DNA from: an archaeon
Lineage (GTDB): Archaea > Thermoproteota > QMWL01
NCBI GenBank assembly: GCA_003661605.2
Contig: QMWL02000005.1
Location: 1-20,399, forward strand
Reading direction: 5' to 3'
DNA: 20,399 bases
Shown here in pieces: positions 1 to 6,231 of this stretch. The translations under genes were made by a program, and so were the position numbers. The notes below the pieces were generated by a model that was given only the letters and a program-made list of their open reading frames with translations, was not told the DNA's origin and ran no database searches. Position 1 is the first letter of the stretch. Every line of letters starts with the position of its first letter.

Positions 1-830
1 AGGAAGGGCTTTGACGGATCGGTGTTGTACTGCTCGATTTCCTCCAATCGCTGTATCAGCCAATCAGCACTAAACCCGCTCATCTGCGCCTCACTAAGCG
101 AACGCTCCCTCGGAACAACAACGATCTCGTAATCACCGTACTTAAGGAGGTGAGGGCGGCATGCGAGCCGGAAGTAGTCGGCAGATCCCCAGCTACCAAT
201 ACCCTGTATGTGAGAGCTGTCTACGATTACACAGTCGATGCCGAGCTGAGCTAAAGTAGGAACGCACTCGACGCTAAACGCCAACTCTGAGGGCCAGCAG
301 CCGGAGGGTTCGTATCCGAAGTGTTGGCTTACCCATAGTCGTGCCTTGCTGATCTGGTTTGCCAGATCGATGGAGTCGATTAAGGGGAAAATGGGGTGGT
401 AGAAGCCACCAACAACGACTTCAAGCTGACCGCTAGCAACTACATCACGGTACTTGTTCCACAGACCTTGGGCGGAGAAAACACGGTCGCCGTAGTGGGC
501 TTCGAAGTTAAGTTGCGCAAGTCCATCGAGCTGCCACATTAGTGAGCCCGTAAAGTGAACTGTCGCACGTGCATGGGGATACTGTCTGATGATATCGGGG
601 GCTATTGAGTAGCAGTAGAGGACCTGCTCAAAGATGCTACGGACCGTGGTTCCACCACCTACGTCCCAATCAAGGTACTCTGAAATCGTATGACCAGGGA
701 AATAAACAGGCTGATGCATATGCCAGACGAAAGCTACGTAGAGAGGAACGCGTTGATTCTGAGCTTTAATGGGTAGGTAGGGAACCGTCGATGCAAGTAG
801 AAGGATGATGATGGGTAGTAGCGCCCGCAC
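1..830 (-). CDS. Secreted GH57-family glycoside hydrolase (amino-terminal part)
   Basis: Partial gene: it starts at a GTG at 828-830 and stays open to the window edge, giving 276 residues. An in-frame TAA lies just upstream of the GTG, so this is the first usable start. Residues 1-24 look like a signal peptide (LLPIIILLLAS core), so the enzyme is probably exported. GH57 hallmarks are visible: WHMHQPVY with the HQP motif at 39-41, GGFYHPIFPLI near 141-151, and GCWPSE at 177-182, whose Glu182 fits the catalytic nucleophile. The WPSE form is typical of amylopullulanase-type GH57 enzymes, so an alpha-glucan substrate is likely. The second catalytic residue and any carboxy-terminal modules lie outside the window. 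Family assignment is firm; substrate is inferred. Confidence 0.85.
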   Translation of the reverse strand, partial: MRALLPIIILLLASTVPYLPIKAQNQRVPLYVAFVWHMHQPVYFPGHTISEYLDWDVGGGTTVRSIFEQVLYCYSIAPDIIRQYPHARATVHFTGSLMWQLDGLAQLNFEAHYGDRVFSAQGLWNKYRDVVASGQLEVVVGGFYHPIFPLIDSIDLANQISKARLWVSQHFGYEPSGCWPSELAFSVECVPTLAQLGIDCVIVDSSHIQGIGSWGSADYFRLACRPHLLKYGDYEIVVVPRERSLSEAQMSGFSADWLIQRLEEIEQYNTDPSKPF

Positions 831-850
831 TATGATGTAACACAGGCGGT

Positions 851-858
851 CTTAATGG
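851..858 (-). promoter_or_regulatory. Candidate TATA-like box for the GH57 gene
   Basis: On the minus strand this reads CCATTAAG and is centred about 25 bases before the GTG start of the GH57 gene, the spacing expected for a leaderless archaeal transcript. The match to a consensus TATA box is weak. I see no comparable box 25-28 bases before the TTG start of the divergent nadC gene. Confidence 0.3.
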
Positions 859-902
859 GATTTACCACCAAAGCACAATAGTGAACGGGATTCTACGCTG
901 AG

Positions 903-1757
903 TTGAAGCTACCGGAAGTCGTGCTTCGCGAACGACTGCGGCAGTTTCTTGAAGAGGACTTAGGCTGGGGTGATGTAACAACTCACGCTGTTTTAGGCGA
1001 AGAAGATCCTGAGGTAGAGGCATGGGTTGAGGTTGAAGAAGAGGGTATTTTTGCAGGAGCGGTGGAGGCGAGAACCCTCGCGGAAATGGTTGGACTTCGG
1101 GTTGTCGAGCTGCGAGAGGACGGATCTCGTGTAGCTCCTGGCGATTATGTTCTCAGAATGCGAGGCCGTGCATCCGCGGTACTCATGGTCGAGCGTGTTT
1201 TGCTAAATGTGATTATGCGAATGAGTGGAATCGCTACGCTAACTGCCGCTGTCGTCGATCGAGTCCGAGAGTACGGGTGTCACGTTGCAGCTACGCGGAA
1301 AACACCGCCTGGCTTTGCCTACTTCGCGAAACGGGGTGTTGAAATCGGAGGGGGAGATACCCATCGGTTTCATTTGGAGGATATGGTGCTTATCAAGAAG
1401 AATCATGTGGACCTCGTAGGATCGGTTGCTGAAGCTGTAAAGCGAGCGCGTCGACGCAGTAGCTTTTCGAAGCGAATCGAGGTAGAGGTTCGATCCCTTG
1501 AGGAGGCGGTTGCTGCAGCACGTGCAGGAGCAGATATCGTGATGCTTGATAACATGTCCCCAGAGGAGGTAGAGCGTGTAATCACCGTGCTCAAACAGCA
1601 AGGGTTAAGGGAACGCGTCTGCATCGAGTGTAGTGGGAGTATAACGCTGGAGAATGCGGTTGCGTACGCAAGAGCTGGTGCGGATATCATAAGCCTAGGC
1701 GCGTTAACGGAGGAGGCGAAGCCTCTAGGTATGCGGCTCCGCGTGCGCCGAATTTAG
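903..1757 (+). CDS. nadC: Nicotinate-nucleotide pyrophosphorylase (quinolinate phosphoribosyltransferase)
   Basis: Converts quinolinate and PRPP into nicotinate mononucleotide, CO2 and pyrophosphate in de novo NAD synthesis, in the cytoplasm. The 284 residues match the usual family length. Family signatures appear in order: EDLGWGDVTT near residue 18, the dimer-helix segment LLNVIMRMSGIATLTA, the TRKTPPGF loop, GGGDTHRFHLEDMVLIKKNH for phosphate and substrate binding, IEVEV, DIVMLDN, and IECSGSI ... DIISLGALT near the carboxy end. The start is a TTG: an in-frame stop at 882-884 leaves no earlier start, and the conserved EDLG motif requires one this early. Its TAG stop overlaps the stop of the convergent downstream gene. 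No nadA or nadB is in the window. Confidence 0.95.
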   Translation: MKLPEVVLRERLRQFLEEDLGWGDVTTHAVLGEEDPEVEAWVEVEEEGIFAGAVEARTLAEMVGLRVVELREDGSRVAPGDYVLRMRGRASAVLMVERVLLNVIMRMSGIATLTAAVVDRVREYGCHVAATRKTPPGFAYFAKRGVEIGGGDTHRFHLEDMVLIKKNHVDLVGSVAEAVKRARRRSSFSKRIEVEVRSLEEAVAAARAGADIVMLDNMSPEEVERVITVLKQQGLRERVCIECSGSITLENAVAYARAGADIISLGALTEEAKPLGMRLRVRRI

Positions 1758-2446
1758 CCTCCTTGCGGTTCGATAACTAAGATACGATACCCGCGGAGAA
1801 AGGGGTTGGGGAACTCGCGTAAGCGTACGCGCTCCACCGCGTTCCCGCGGTCTTCTACTGAGGCGATAAGCTCGTGCTCACCGGGTTCGAGCGATGCAGC
1901 GCGTACGGCACTACCTTGAACCTGAATGGTGCACATACGGGGAAGTCCAAGTATGAGCAACTCAGCTTTCGCTGCAGCGCGAGTGGCCATTGCGACAACG
2001 CTGTAGGCAGCGGTAGCTAGTTCAGCTATCCGAACAGCGACGCTGTCTTTGCCTATTGCTAGAATGCTAACACCGTGCTGATGGTATAATCGATCAACCA
2101 TCTTACGAAGCTTGGGGTAGATGGTGCGAAAGGCTTGCTTAGCTTGAGGCGTTATGCGAAGACCGAGAATGTCTACAAGCGATAGCGTCTCAAGAGCAGC
2201 TCCGCCGAGGCTAGCGTCTACGTGAATGACGTCGCAAGAGTGCCGAGCGCAGAGCTCAGCAATCACCTGAAGTTCGTGAAGGAGCAGCGTTGGCTTTCCA
2301 TACTCTTCCTCAATTAAGCGGAAATGCTGTGCGGTAGGTTGGGTAAACGGTTCTTCTACAAGAACTGCTGCAGCGGTTAAAACAACCTTTGGTCGATAAG
2401 CTTTGTCCAGAAGCGCAGTACCGGAGTCAGCGGCTATGATGCGCAC
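1754..2446 (-). CDS. DUF4152-family archaeal protein
   Basis: A 230-residue protein of unknown role. The sequence closely follows the pattern I remember for archaeal DUF4152 proteins: an amino-terminal RIIAADSGTALLD followed by TAAAVLVEEPF, then DVIHVDASLGG near the middle, LAIGKDSVAVRIAELATAAYS, a LLILGLPR strand, and a FPNPFLRGYRILVIE end. The family is reported to have an RNase H-like fold; the acidic residues Asp7 and Asp97 (in VIHVDASLGG) could form an active site, but this is not established. The GTG start lies inside the end of the upstream small HTH gene (20-base overlap), with GGAGG about nine bases before it, so the two are probably co-translated. Its TAA stop overlaps the nadC stop. 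Confidence 0.75.
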   Translation of the reverse strand: MRIIAADSGTALLDKAYRPKVVLTAAAVLVEEPFTQPTAQHFRLIEEEYGKPTLLLHELQVIAELCARHSCDVIHVDASLGGAALETLSLVDILGLRITPQAKQAFRTIYPKLRKMVDRLYHQHGVSILAIGKDSVAVRIAELATAAYSVVAMATRAAAKAELLILGLPRMCTIQVQGSAVRAASLEPGEHELIASVEDRGNAVERVRLREFPNPFLRGYRILVIEPQGG

Positions 2447-2675
2447 CCTTCCCCGCCTCCTTTTGTAGCTCGTATAGGATCACAAGCGCCTCTCCGTACG
2501 AACATCCAAGCCGTATAGCGAGTTCGTTAGGGGAGATGGTTGGGTTTTGTGGGAAGATATGATCGCGTGCATAAGCAAGACGGTACTTAAACAACGGGTG
2601 CGACTTAGCGGTCTCTACAAGGATAGGCCAAAGTGGGTCGTTGATAGCCTCCTGAAGCGATAGTCGGTAAGGCAC
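2427..2675 (-). CDS. Small HTH-like archaeal protein
   Basis: An 82-residue protein that I cannot place in a named family. The first 45 residues look helical (LSLQEAINDPLWPILVE, then a basic-aromatic stretch HPLFKYRLAYARDHIF). Residues 48-72 (ISPNELAIRLGCSYGEALVILYEL) have the spacing of a helix-turn-helix: LAIRLG as the first helix, CSYGEA at the turn, and a hydrophobic second helix. It could be a small DNA-binding protein or an adaptor of its partner. The GTG start is 35 bases from the divergent HAD start, and its end overlaps the DUF4152 gene by 20 bases, so the pair probably acts together. CTTTAG at 2697-2704 on the minus strand is a weak candidate promoter. Real gene very likely; function unknown. 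Confidence 0.7.
   Translation of the reverse strand: MPYRLSLQEAINDPLWPILVETAKSHPLFKYRLAYARDHIFPQNPTISPNELAIRLGCSYGEALVILYELQKEAGKGAHHSR
2456..2460 (-). promoter_or_regulatory. Shine-Dalgarno site for the DUF4152 gene
   Basis: GGAGG on the minus strand, nine bases before the GTG start at 2446 and inside the end of the upstream coding sequence. It supports internal initiation within a two-gene operon and the choice of this GTG. Confidence 0.4.
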
Positions 2676-2678
2676 GTG

Positions 2679-2686
2679 TTTTAAAT
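2679..2686 (+). promoter_or_regulatory. TATA-like box for the HAD phosphatase gene
   Basis: TTTTAAAT centred about 28 bases before the TTG start at 2711, in the 35-base gap between divergent genes. The position fits a leaderless transcript beginning at or near the TTG. Confidence 0.45.
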
Positions 2687-2710
2687 CACGTTCCGCTAAA
2701 GCCTTGCGGG

Positions 2711-3391
2711 TTGCCGCGCATCCGTGCAGTCCTCGTAGACTTGGACGGTACCCTAGTTGAGTTTGGAATTCCTGTTAGAGAGGCGCGCGCGGAAGCGATG
2801 AACGTGTTGGAGAGCTTCGGTCTCCCCCGTACACTGTTTTCGGTACGCGATACGATTGTTGAGATGCTTAGTAAAGCGCGCACCTACTTACGGAATCGCC
2901 AGCAGGAGAATTTGTTCCCTAAGGTGTGGGGAGCAGTTTGGTCAGCTATGGATCGGTTTGAAATGAAGGCGGTAGAGGAAGCGCGTGCAGTTGGGGGGGC
3001 GGTTAACGCGCTTAAGGAGTTGAAAGCACTTGGATTGAAGATCGCGATCGTCTCCTCTACATGTCGTCAAGCGGTGGAATACGCACTTCGAAAGCTTGGA
3101 ATTGAGCAACTGATCGACGTGGTTGTTACGAGAAATGAGGTAAATGAGGTAAAACCGTCGCCAGAGCCGATAAAAGTCGCACTTGCCATCCTTAACGTAA
3201 AGCCTGAGGAGGCGATTGTAGTCGGTGACCACCCTTACGACGTTGAAGCCGCGAAGCGCGCAGGATGTGTAGCCGTGGGTGTAAAGACAGGTCTTGGACG
3301 AAGTACAAACCTAGCTTATGCGGGTGCGGACTACATCATACCAAGCATCGCCTCACTTCCAGAGCTCATGCAGAGCAGGTTTAGTGGCTAG
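2711..3391 (+). CDS. HAD-superfamily phosphatase
   Basis: A 226-residue haloacid-dehalogenase-type hydrolase, probably a small-molecule phosphatase in the cytoplasm. All four HAD motifs are visible: motif I as VLVDLDGT with nucleophile Asp10 and acid/base Asp12; motif II as IVSST near 113-117; motif III as Lys148 in EVKPSPEP; motif IV as VVGDHPYDVEAAKRAG with Asp173 and Asp177. A helical cap domain sits between motifs I and II (about residues 20-90), the layout of phosphoglycolate phosphatase-like enzymes (type C1 cap). Substrate cannot be read from sequence. The TTG start comes directly before the first strand and has a TATA-like box 28 bases upstream. Its TAG stop and the stop of the convergent gene share the palindrome CTAG. 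Confidence 0.88.
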   Translation: MPRIRAVLVDLDGTLVEFGIPVREARAEAMNVLESFGLPRTLFSVRDTIVEMLSKARTYLRNRQQENLFPKVWGAVWSAMDRFEMKAVEEARAVGGAVNALKELKALGLKIAIVSSTCRQAVEYALRKLGIEQLIDVVVTRNEVNEVKPSPEPIKVALAILNVKPEEAIVVGDHPYDVEAAKRAGCVAVGVKTGLGRSTNLAYAGADYIIPSIASLPELMQSRFSG

Positions 3392-3984
3392 GGAACAGGC
3401 ACCGCTTCGCCTAGAACGACCCTGATGAGGTTCATGACATCGTTTAGCTCCTCATCGGACGACCAGCCTGAGACCTCTAGTCCACGAAATTCCTCTGTTC
3501 TATCGTTGTAGCTAACAGAGAATTGGAGCCGAGGGTTCCGTTGTTGAAGAATACGAAGACTAGTTTTTAAGAAGCCAGCGGTATCGCTGGAGAGAAGGAT
3601 GCGTACGCCTCGTCGTGGTATTACGATGAGTACGCGGTCCTTAATCTCGTATCGAGCAATCTCCTTGCTTCCAGCGTATATGCTACCCTCCCGAGGTATT
3701 TCCTGAGGCTCGCTAGGAGGTCTTTCGGGAGGACGGTGTTCGACTTGACTTGCCCGCATAGGTCGTACAGCCTGAAGCTGGGAGAGAAGCTCGCCGAGTC
3801 TTCCAAGAGACTTCAATAGTTCTTGTAGGGTCTTAATCTCCTGAGACAGCTCGTTGATTCGGGACTCTAAGCGCGCACGTTCTTCCTCAAGCTCGCGCAG
3901 CTTCTGCTCTCGTTCAGCCACCCATCGGCTAAGCGTGTGTTTGAGCCTATTGATGAGGCGTCTATCGATGGATGTTTCGCTCAA
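3388..3984 (-). CDS. Coiled-coil protein of unknown function
   Basis: A 198-residue protein I do not recognise. Residues 10-65 form a highly charged heptad-like stretch (REQKLRELEEERARLESR, continuing to about 65) that should be a coiled coil. A proline-rich linker follows (about 80-95: RPPERPPSEPQEIP). The carboxy-terminal half, from about residue 98, alternates beta-like strands (IARYEIKDRVLIVIP, GVRILLSS) with helices and ends in a helix (DVMNLIRVVLG). No signal peptide or membrane segment. The TTG start is 25 bases from the centre of an A/T box shared with the divergent regulator gene. The layout suggests a dimeric scaffold or adaptor with a small globular domain. Coding potential is clear; function is not. 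Confidence 0.7.
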   Translation of the reverse strand: MSETSIDRRLINRLKHTLSRWVAEREQKLRELEEERARLESRINELSQEIKTLQELLKSLGRLGELLSQLQAVRPMRASQVEHRPPERPPSEPQEIPREGSIYAGSKEIARYEIKDRVLIVIPRRGVRILLSSDTAGFLKTSLRILQQRNPRLQFSVSYNDRTEEFRGLEVSGWSSDEELNDVMNLIRVVLGEAVPVP

Positions 3985-4004
3985 CTCCCTATATGTCAGA
4001 GAGG

Positions 4005-4013
4005 TTATTATTA
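4005..4013. promoter_or_regulatory. Shared TATA-like box between divergent genes
   Basis: TTATTATTA (TAATAATAA on the other strand) is the only A/T-rich block in the 48-base gap between starts at 3984 (-) and 4033 (+). Its centre is about 25 bases from each start codon, so one box could serve two leaderless transcripts. Confidence 0.45.
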
Positions 4014-4032
4014 GCTACAACGTAGCTAGGAC

Positions 4033-4788
4033 GTGCGACGTTCCGGAAAGCGACACGTTTCTCGATCCCCACTAGAGGATCCGAGGCTTAGGGAGGCGGC
4101 GAGCTGGATAGCGGGACGTATCTGTATTGCAAATCAACCAGGTCGTGCTATGCGGGCCTGGCGAGAGCGGTTCGACCTACAGACATCTGAGGTAGCGGAG
4201 TGGATGGATGTCTCACCCTCGGTTTTAACCGACTACGAAAGGGGACGGCGAAGATCGCCTGGGGTACAGTTTGTTCGTAGGTTTGCGGAGGCTCTGATTG
4301 CATTAGATCTCGAAAAGTACCGCGGTAGGCATGTGAGAGAGCTCGTGGGAGTATTGGGACTGACTCGCGCCGTTCTAGCCATCGGTGAGTACGTGTACCC
4401 GGTTACGGCGCAGGACGTCTGCGATGCGGTAAAGGGAGAGTTTGTCGCTAGTGAAGATAGGGCGGACGTTCCTGTGTATGGATTCACGGTAATTGATAGC
4501 ATTCAGGCGATTCTTACGATGTCGGGTTACGACTACCTTCTACTGTTTGGAAGGAGCCTAAACCGAGTAGTTGCGTTCACCAAAGTTGGATCGGGAAGAT
4601 CGCCTCTTGTAGCAATTCGAGTTTTCCCGATTAAGGCACACCCGGTCGTAGTGCTTCACGGACCTGAGCATGTAGATAGGGTAGCAATAAGGATCGCCGA
4701 AGCGGAGCGCGTTCCACTCATCTTGTCCAAAGTTGGTAGTGTAAAGGAGTTGATCGAAGCGTTTCAGAGCCTTGGAAAGATGCCCTGA
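4033..4788 (+). CDS. COG1709-type HTH transcriptional regulator
   Basis: A 251-residue predicted DNA-binding protein. Residues 38-90 form a Cro/C1-type helix-turn-helix: LQTSEVAEWMDVSPSVLTDY followed by ERGRRRSPGVQFVRRFAEAL, which closely follows the archaeal COG1709 pattern (PGRAxRxWRE ... SPSVxxDYExGRRxSPG). The remaining 160 residues form an alpha/beta domain (YGFTVIDSIQAILTMSGYDYLLLFGRSLNRVVAFTKVG and LVAIRVFPIKAHPVVVLHGP) that may sense a ligand. The GTG start has a TATA-like box centred 24 bases upstream. The gene is followed by the ArcS and RaSEA-like genes in overlapping frames, so they are probably co-transcribed. Targets are unknown. Confidence 0.82.
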   Translation: MRRSGKRHVSRSPLEDPRLREAASWIAGRICIANQPGRAMRAWRERFDLQTSEVAEWMDVSPSVLTDYERGRRRSPGVQFVRRFAEALIALDLEKYRGRHVRELVGVLGLTRAVLAIGEYVYPVTAQDVCDAVKGEFVASEDRADVPVYGFTVIDSIQAILTMSGYDYLLLFGRSLNRVVAFTKVGSGRSPLVAIRVFPIKAHPVVVLHGPEHVDRVAIRIAEAERVPLILSKVGSVKELIEAFQSLGKMP

Positions 4789-5458
4789 TGTAGTCTGGTC
4801 CGGTGAGGACCTGATCTGGTCTGGTGACGGGCAGACATTTCTAAGAGGAGTGGGGGTCCGATACCTTACCCACTCTGCGTTTGAAGAAGGTTTCAAGCGT
4901 ATCCTCCAGCACTATAGACCTCGTAAACATTACCTTCTCTGCCTGTTTCTCCCTTGTTCGTACGGAAAACCATACAGTCATTCGTTTATTCACTTCTTCA
5001 TAAGGAAGGTCATCTGGGAGAGCGGGTGCAGCGAGTATGTGCACGAGGTGATTGTTTCTAACGCAGGGGTCATACCACGAGAACTGGAGGAGTACTATCC
5101 CTACTGTTGTTACGATTGGAACCCTAAGTACGAGACGCCGGAAGTTAAGAGAGAGTACGTGCGAGTTCTTAGGAGGCGGGTTGCGCGATACATGCGCGCT
5201 TTTCAGGGCTTCTATGAATGCTTTGCAGCATTCCTCAGATGGGATTCAGAGAGCTGGTGTGCGGTACGTCTTGCCGCTGAAGACCTCGGTATCGAGGTGA
5301 CGAACCTAGCACCACAGAAGGTTCCGATGTCTGAGCTTGAAATGCTGCAGAAGTTGTATCCTGAAGAAGCAGATCTTGTGCTCGTTACAGATACGGCGCT
5401 CAAGTCTTTAATGATGGGGATACAGCAACTGGTAAGCGGTTGCTTGGAGCCTTCCTAG
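4772..5458 (+). CDS. arcS: Archaeosine synthase core (ArcS, DUF5591 domain only)
   Basis: ArcS transfers lysine to the preQ0 base at position 15 of tRNA; a radical SAM partner then makes archaeosine. The ArcS signature PC-X3-KPY-X2-S-X2-H is complete: PCSYGKPYSHSFIH at residues 61-74. Downstream, HEVIVSNAGVIPRELEEYYP and YD match the conserved second half of the domain. At 228 residues it lacks the TGT-like amino-terminal domain and the PUA domain of the roughly 500-600-residue euryarchaeal enzyme, so it would be a minimal stand-alone catalytic domain. The TTG start overlaps the preceding gene by 17 bases; the first 26 residues include a duplicated WSG(E/D) segment and are not clearly part of the domain, so a GTG at 4850 is a possible alternative start. 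The 3' end overlaps the RaSEA-like gene by 19 bases. Confidence 0.78.
   Translation: MERCPDVVWSGEDLIWSGDGQTFLRGVGVRYLTHSAFEEGFKRILQHYRPRKHYLLCLFLPCSYGKPYSHSFIHFFIRKVIWESGCSEYVHEVIVSNAGVIPRELEEYYPYCCYDWNPKYETPEVKREYVRVLRRRVARYMRAFQGFYECFAAFLRWDSESWCAVRLAAEDLGIEVTNLAPQKVPMSELEMLQKLYPEEADLVLVTDTALKSLMMGIQQLVSGCLEPS
4794..4831 (+). repeat. Imperfect 21-base tandem duplication
   Basis: TCTGGTCCGGTGAGGAC at 4794-4810 recurs as TCTGGTCTGGTGACGGG at 4815-4831, a 21-base period (seven codons). In the ArcS frame it encodes WSGEDLI followed by WSGDGQT. It sits right after the stop codon of the preceding regulator gene and may be a small slippage duplication that lengthened the ArcS amino terminus. Confidence 0.5.
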
Positions 5459-6189
5459 ACAAGAAGGCGCGTCGACTCTATGTAATACTCCAGAACTTTC
5501 CCTGTAGCTGGAACCGCTGTACATTCTGTCCTTTCTGGCTTGAAGCTGCTAAAGACTATGTGGAACTCGATCGAACAAATCGGCAGATTATCACCGCCGT
5601 TGATTGGGCAGTTCGTCGTTATGCGGTACGGCGGGTTTCGGTCTACAACGGAGGCTCGTTCTTTGAACTTCCTCTCGCAACGATTCAGGCGCTACGAGAT
5701 AGTGTTCGCGGTCTTCAGCTTGACATCGAAAGTCGTCCCGAATTTGTTACCTTTGAGAGCATTCGCGATATCGTTCAGCTCTTCCGCCCTTGGCGTCTCT
5801 ACGTGAGAGTAGGGATTGACAGCTTTGATGAAAGCATACGCAATCAGGTCCTTAACAAGGGTATAAGCCAGCACCAGATCGATCGCCTGGTTGAGGTACG
5901 GAGAATGTGCCGACGGGAGTGGGGAGGGCGTGTTCTCTTCTACACTTACGTTCTGTTTGGTATGCAAGGAGTGGATGAAGAGAGCGTTCGGCGGAGCGTG
6001 GTGGAGCTTAAGCGGCGATTTGATGGAGTAATTGCCATCAGGTATAGGCGGTACCTTCCCAGACACCCACCGCCAACACCAGTATCTAACGAGCTTGTGG
6101 AGTGGTTGCGTCAAGAGTGTGTTAGTATAGACTTTGCAGACTCTCCTATGTGGAACATTCGACCAGGTAAGATAGAAATCCACCTCTAG
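5440..6189 (+). CDS. Radical SAM protein, likely archaeosine-forming RaSEA
   Basis: A 249-residue Elp3-like radical SAM enzyme. The iron-sulfur motif is CSWNRCTFC, Cys22-x4-Cys27-x2-Cys30, the spacing I associate with RaSEA and related methylthiotransferase-type enzymes. Further features are the VYNGGSFFE strand, LDIESRPEFVTFESI, and GIDSFDESIRNQVLNKGIS, matching the GLES...NKG segment of RaSEA-type proteins. RaSEA would split the lysine-preQ0 tRNA intermediate made by ArcS to leave archaeosine. Adjacency is strong support: the TTG start lies inside the end of arcS (19-base overlap). It is shorter than the 300-360 residues I expect for RaSEA, mostly at the carboxy end. Radical SAM chemistry is firm; the RaSEA assignment relies on context. 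Confidence 0.72.
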   Translation: MLGAFLDKKARRLYVILQNFPCSWNRCTFCPFWLEAAKDYVELDRTNRQIITAVDWAVRRYAVRRVSVYNGGSFFELPLATIQALRDSVRGLQLDIESRPEFVTFESIRDIVQLFRPWRLYVRVGIDSFDESIRNQVLNKGISQHQIDRLVEVRRMCRREWGGRVLFYTYVLFGMQGVDEESVRRSVVELKRRFDGVIAIRYRRYLPRHPPPTPVSNELVEWLRQECVSIDFADSPMWNIRPGKIEIHL

Positions 6190-6199
6190 CCGCGTAAGG

Positions 6200-6207
6200 T
6201 CTTAACA
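6200..6207 (+). promoter_or_regulatory. Candidate TATA-like box for asnS
   Basis: TCTTAACA in the 42-base gap after the RaSEA-like gene, centred about 28 bases before the asnS ATG. It suggests asnS has its own leaderless promoter rather than depending on the archaeosine operon. Confidence 0.35.
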
Positions 6208-6231
6208 CAGCTGGTAGCCGTTCGCGTAACG

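Noticed and set aside
5692..6183. A 163-codon open frame on the minus strand
   Set aside because: It is antisense to the radical SAM gene, which has clear catalytic motifs; the antisense product shows no family features.
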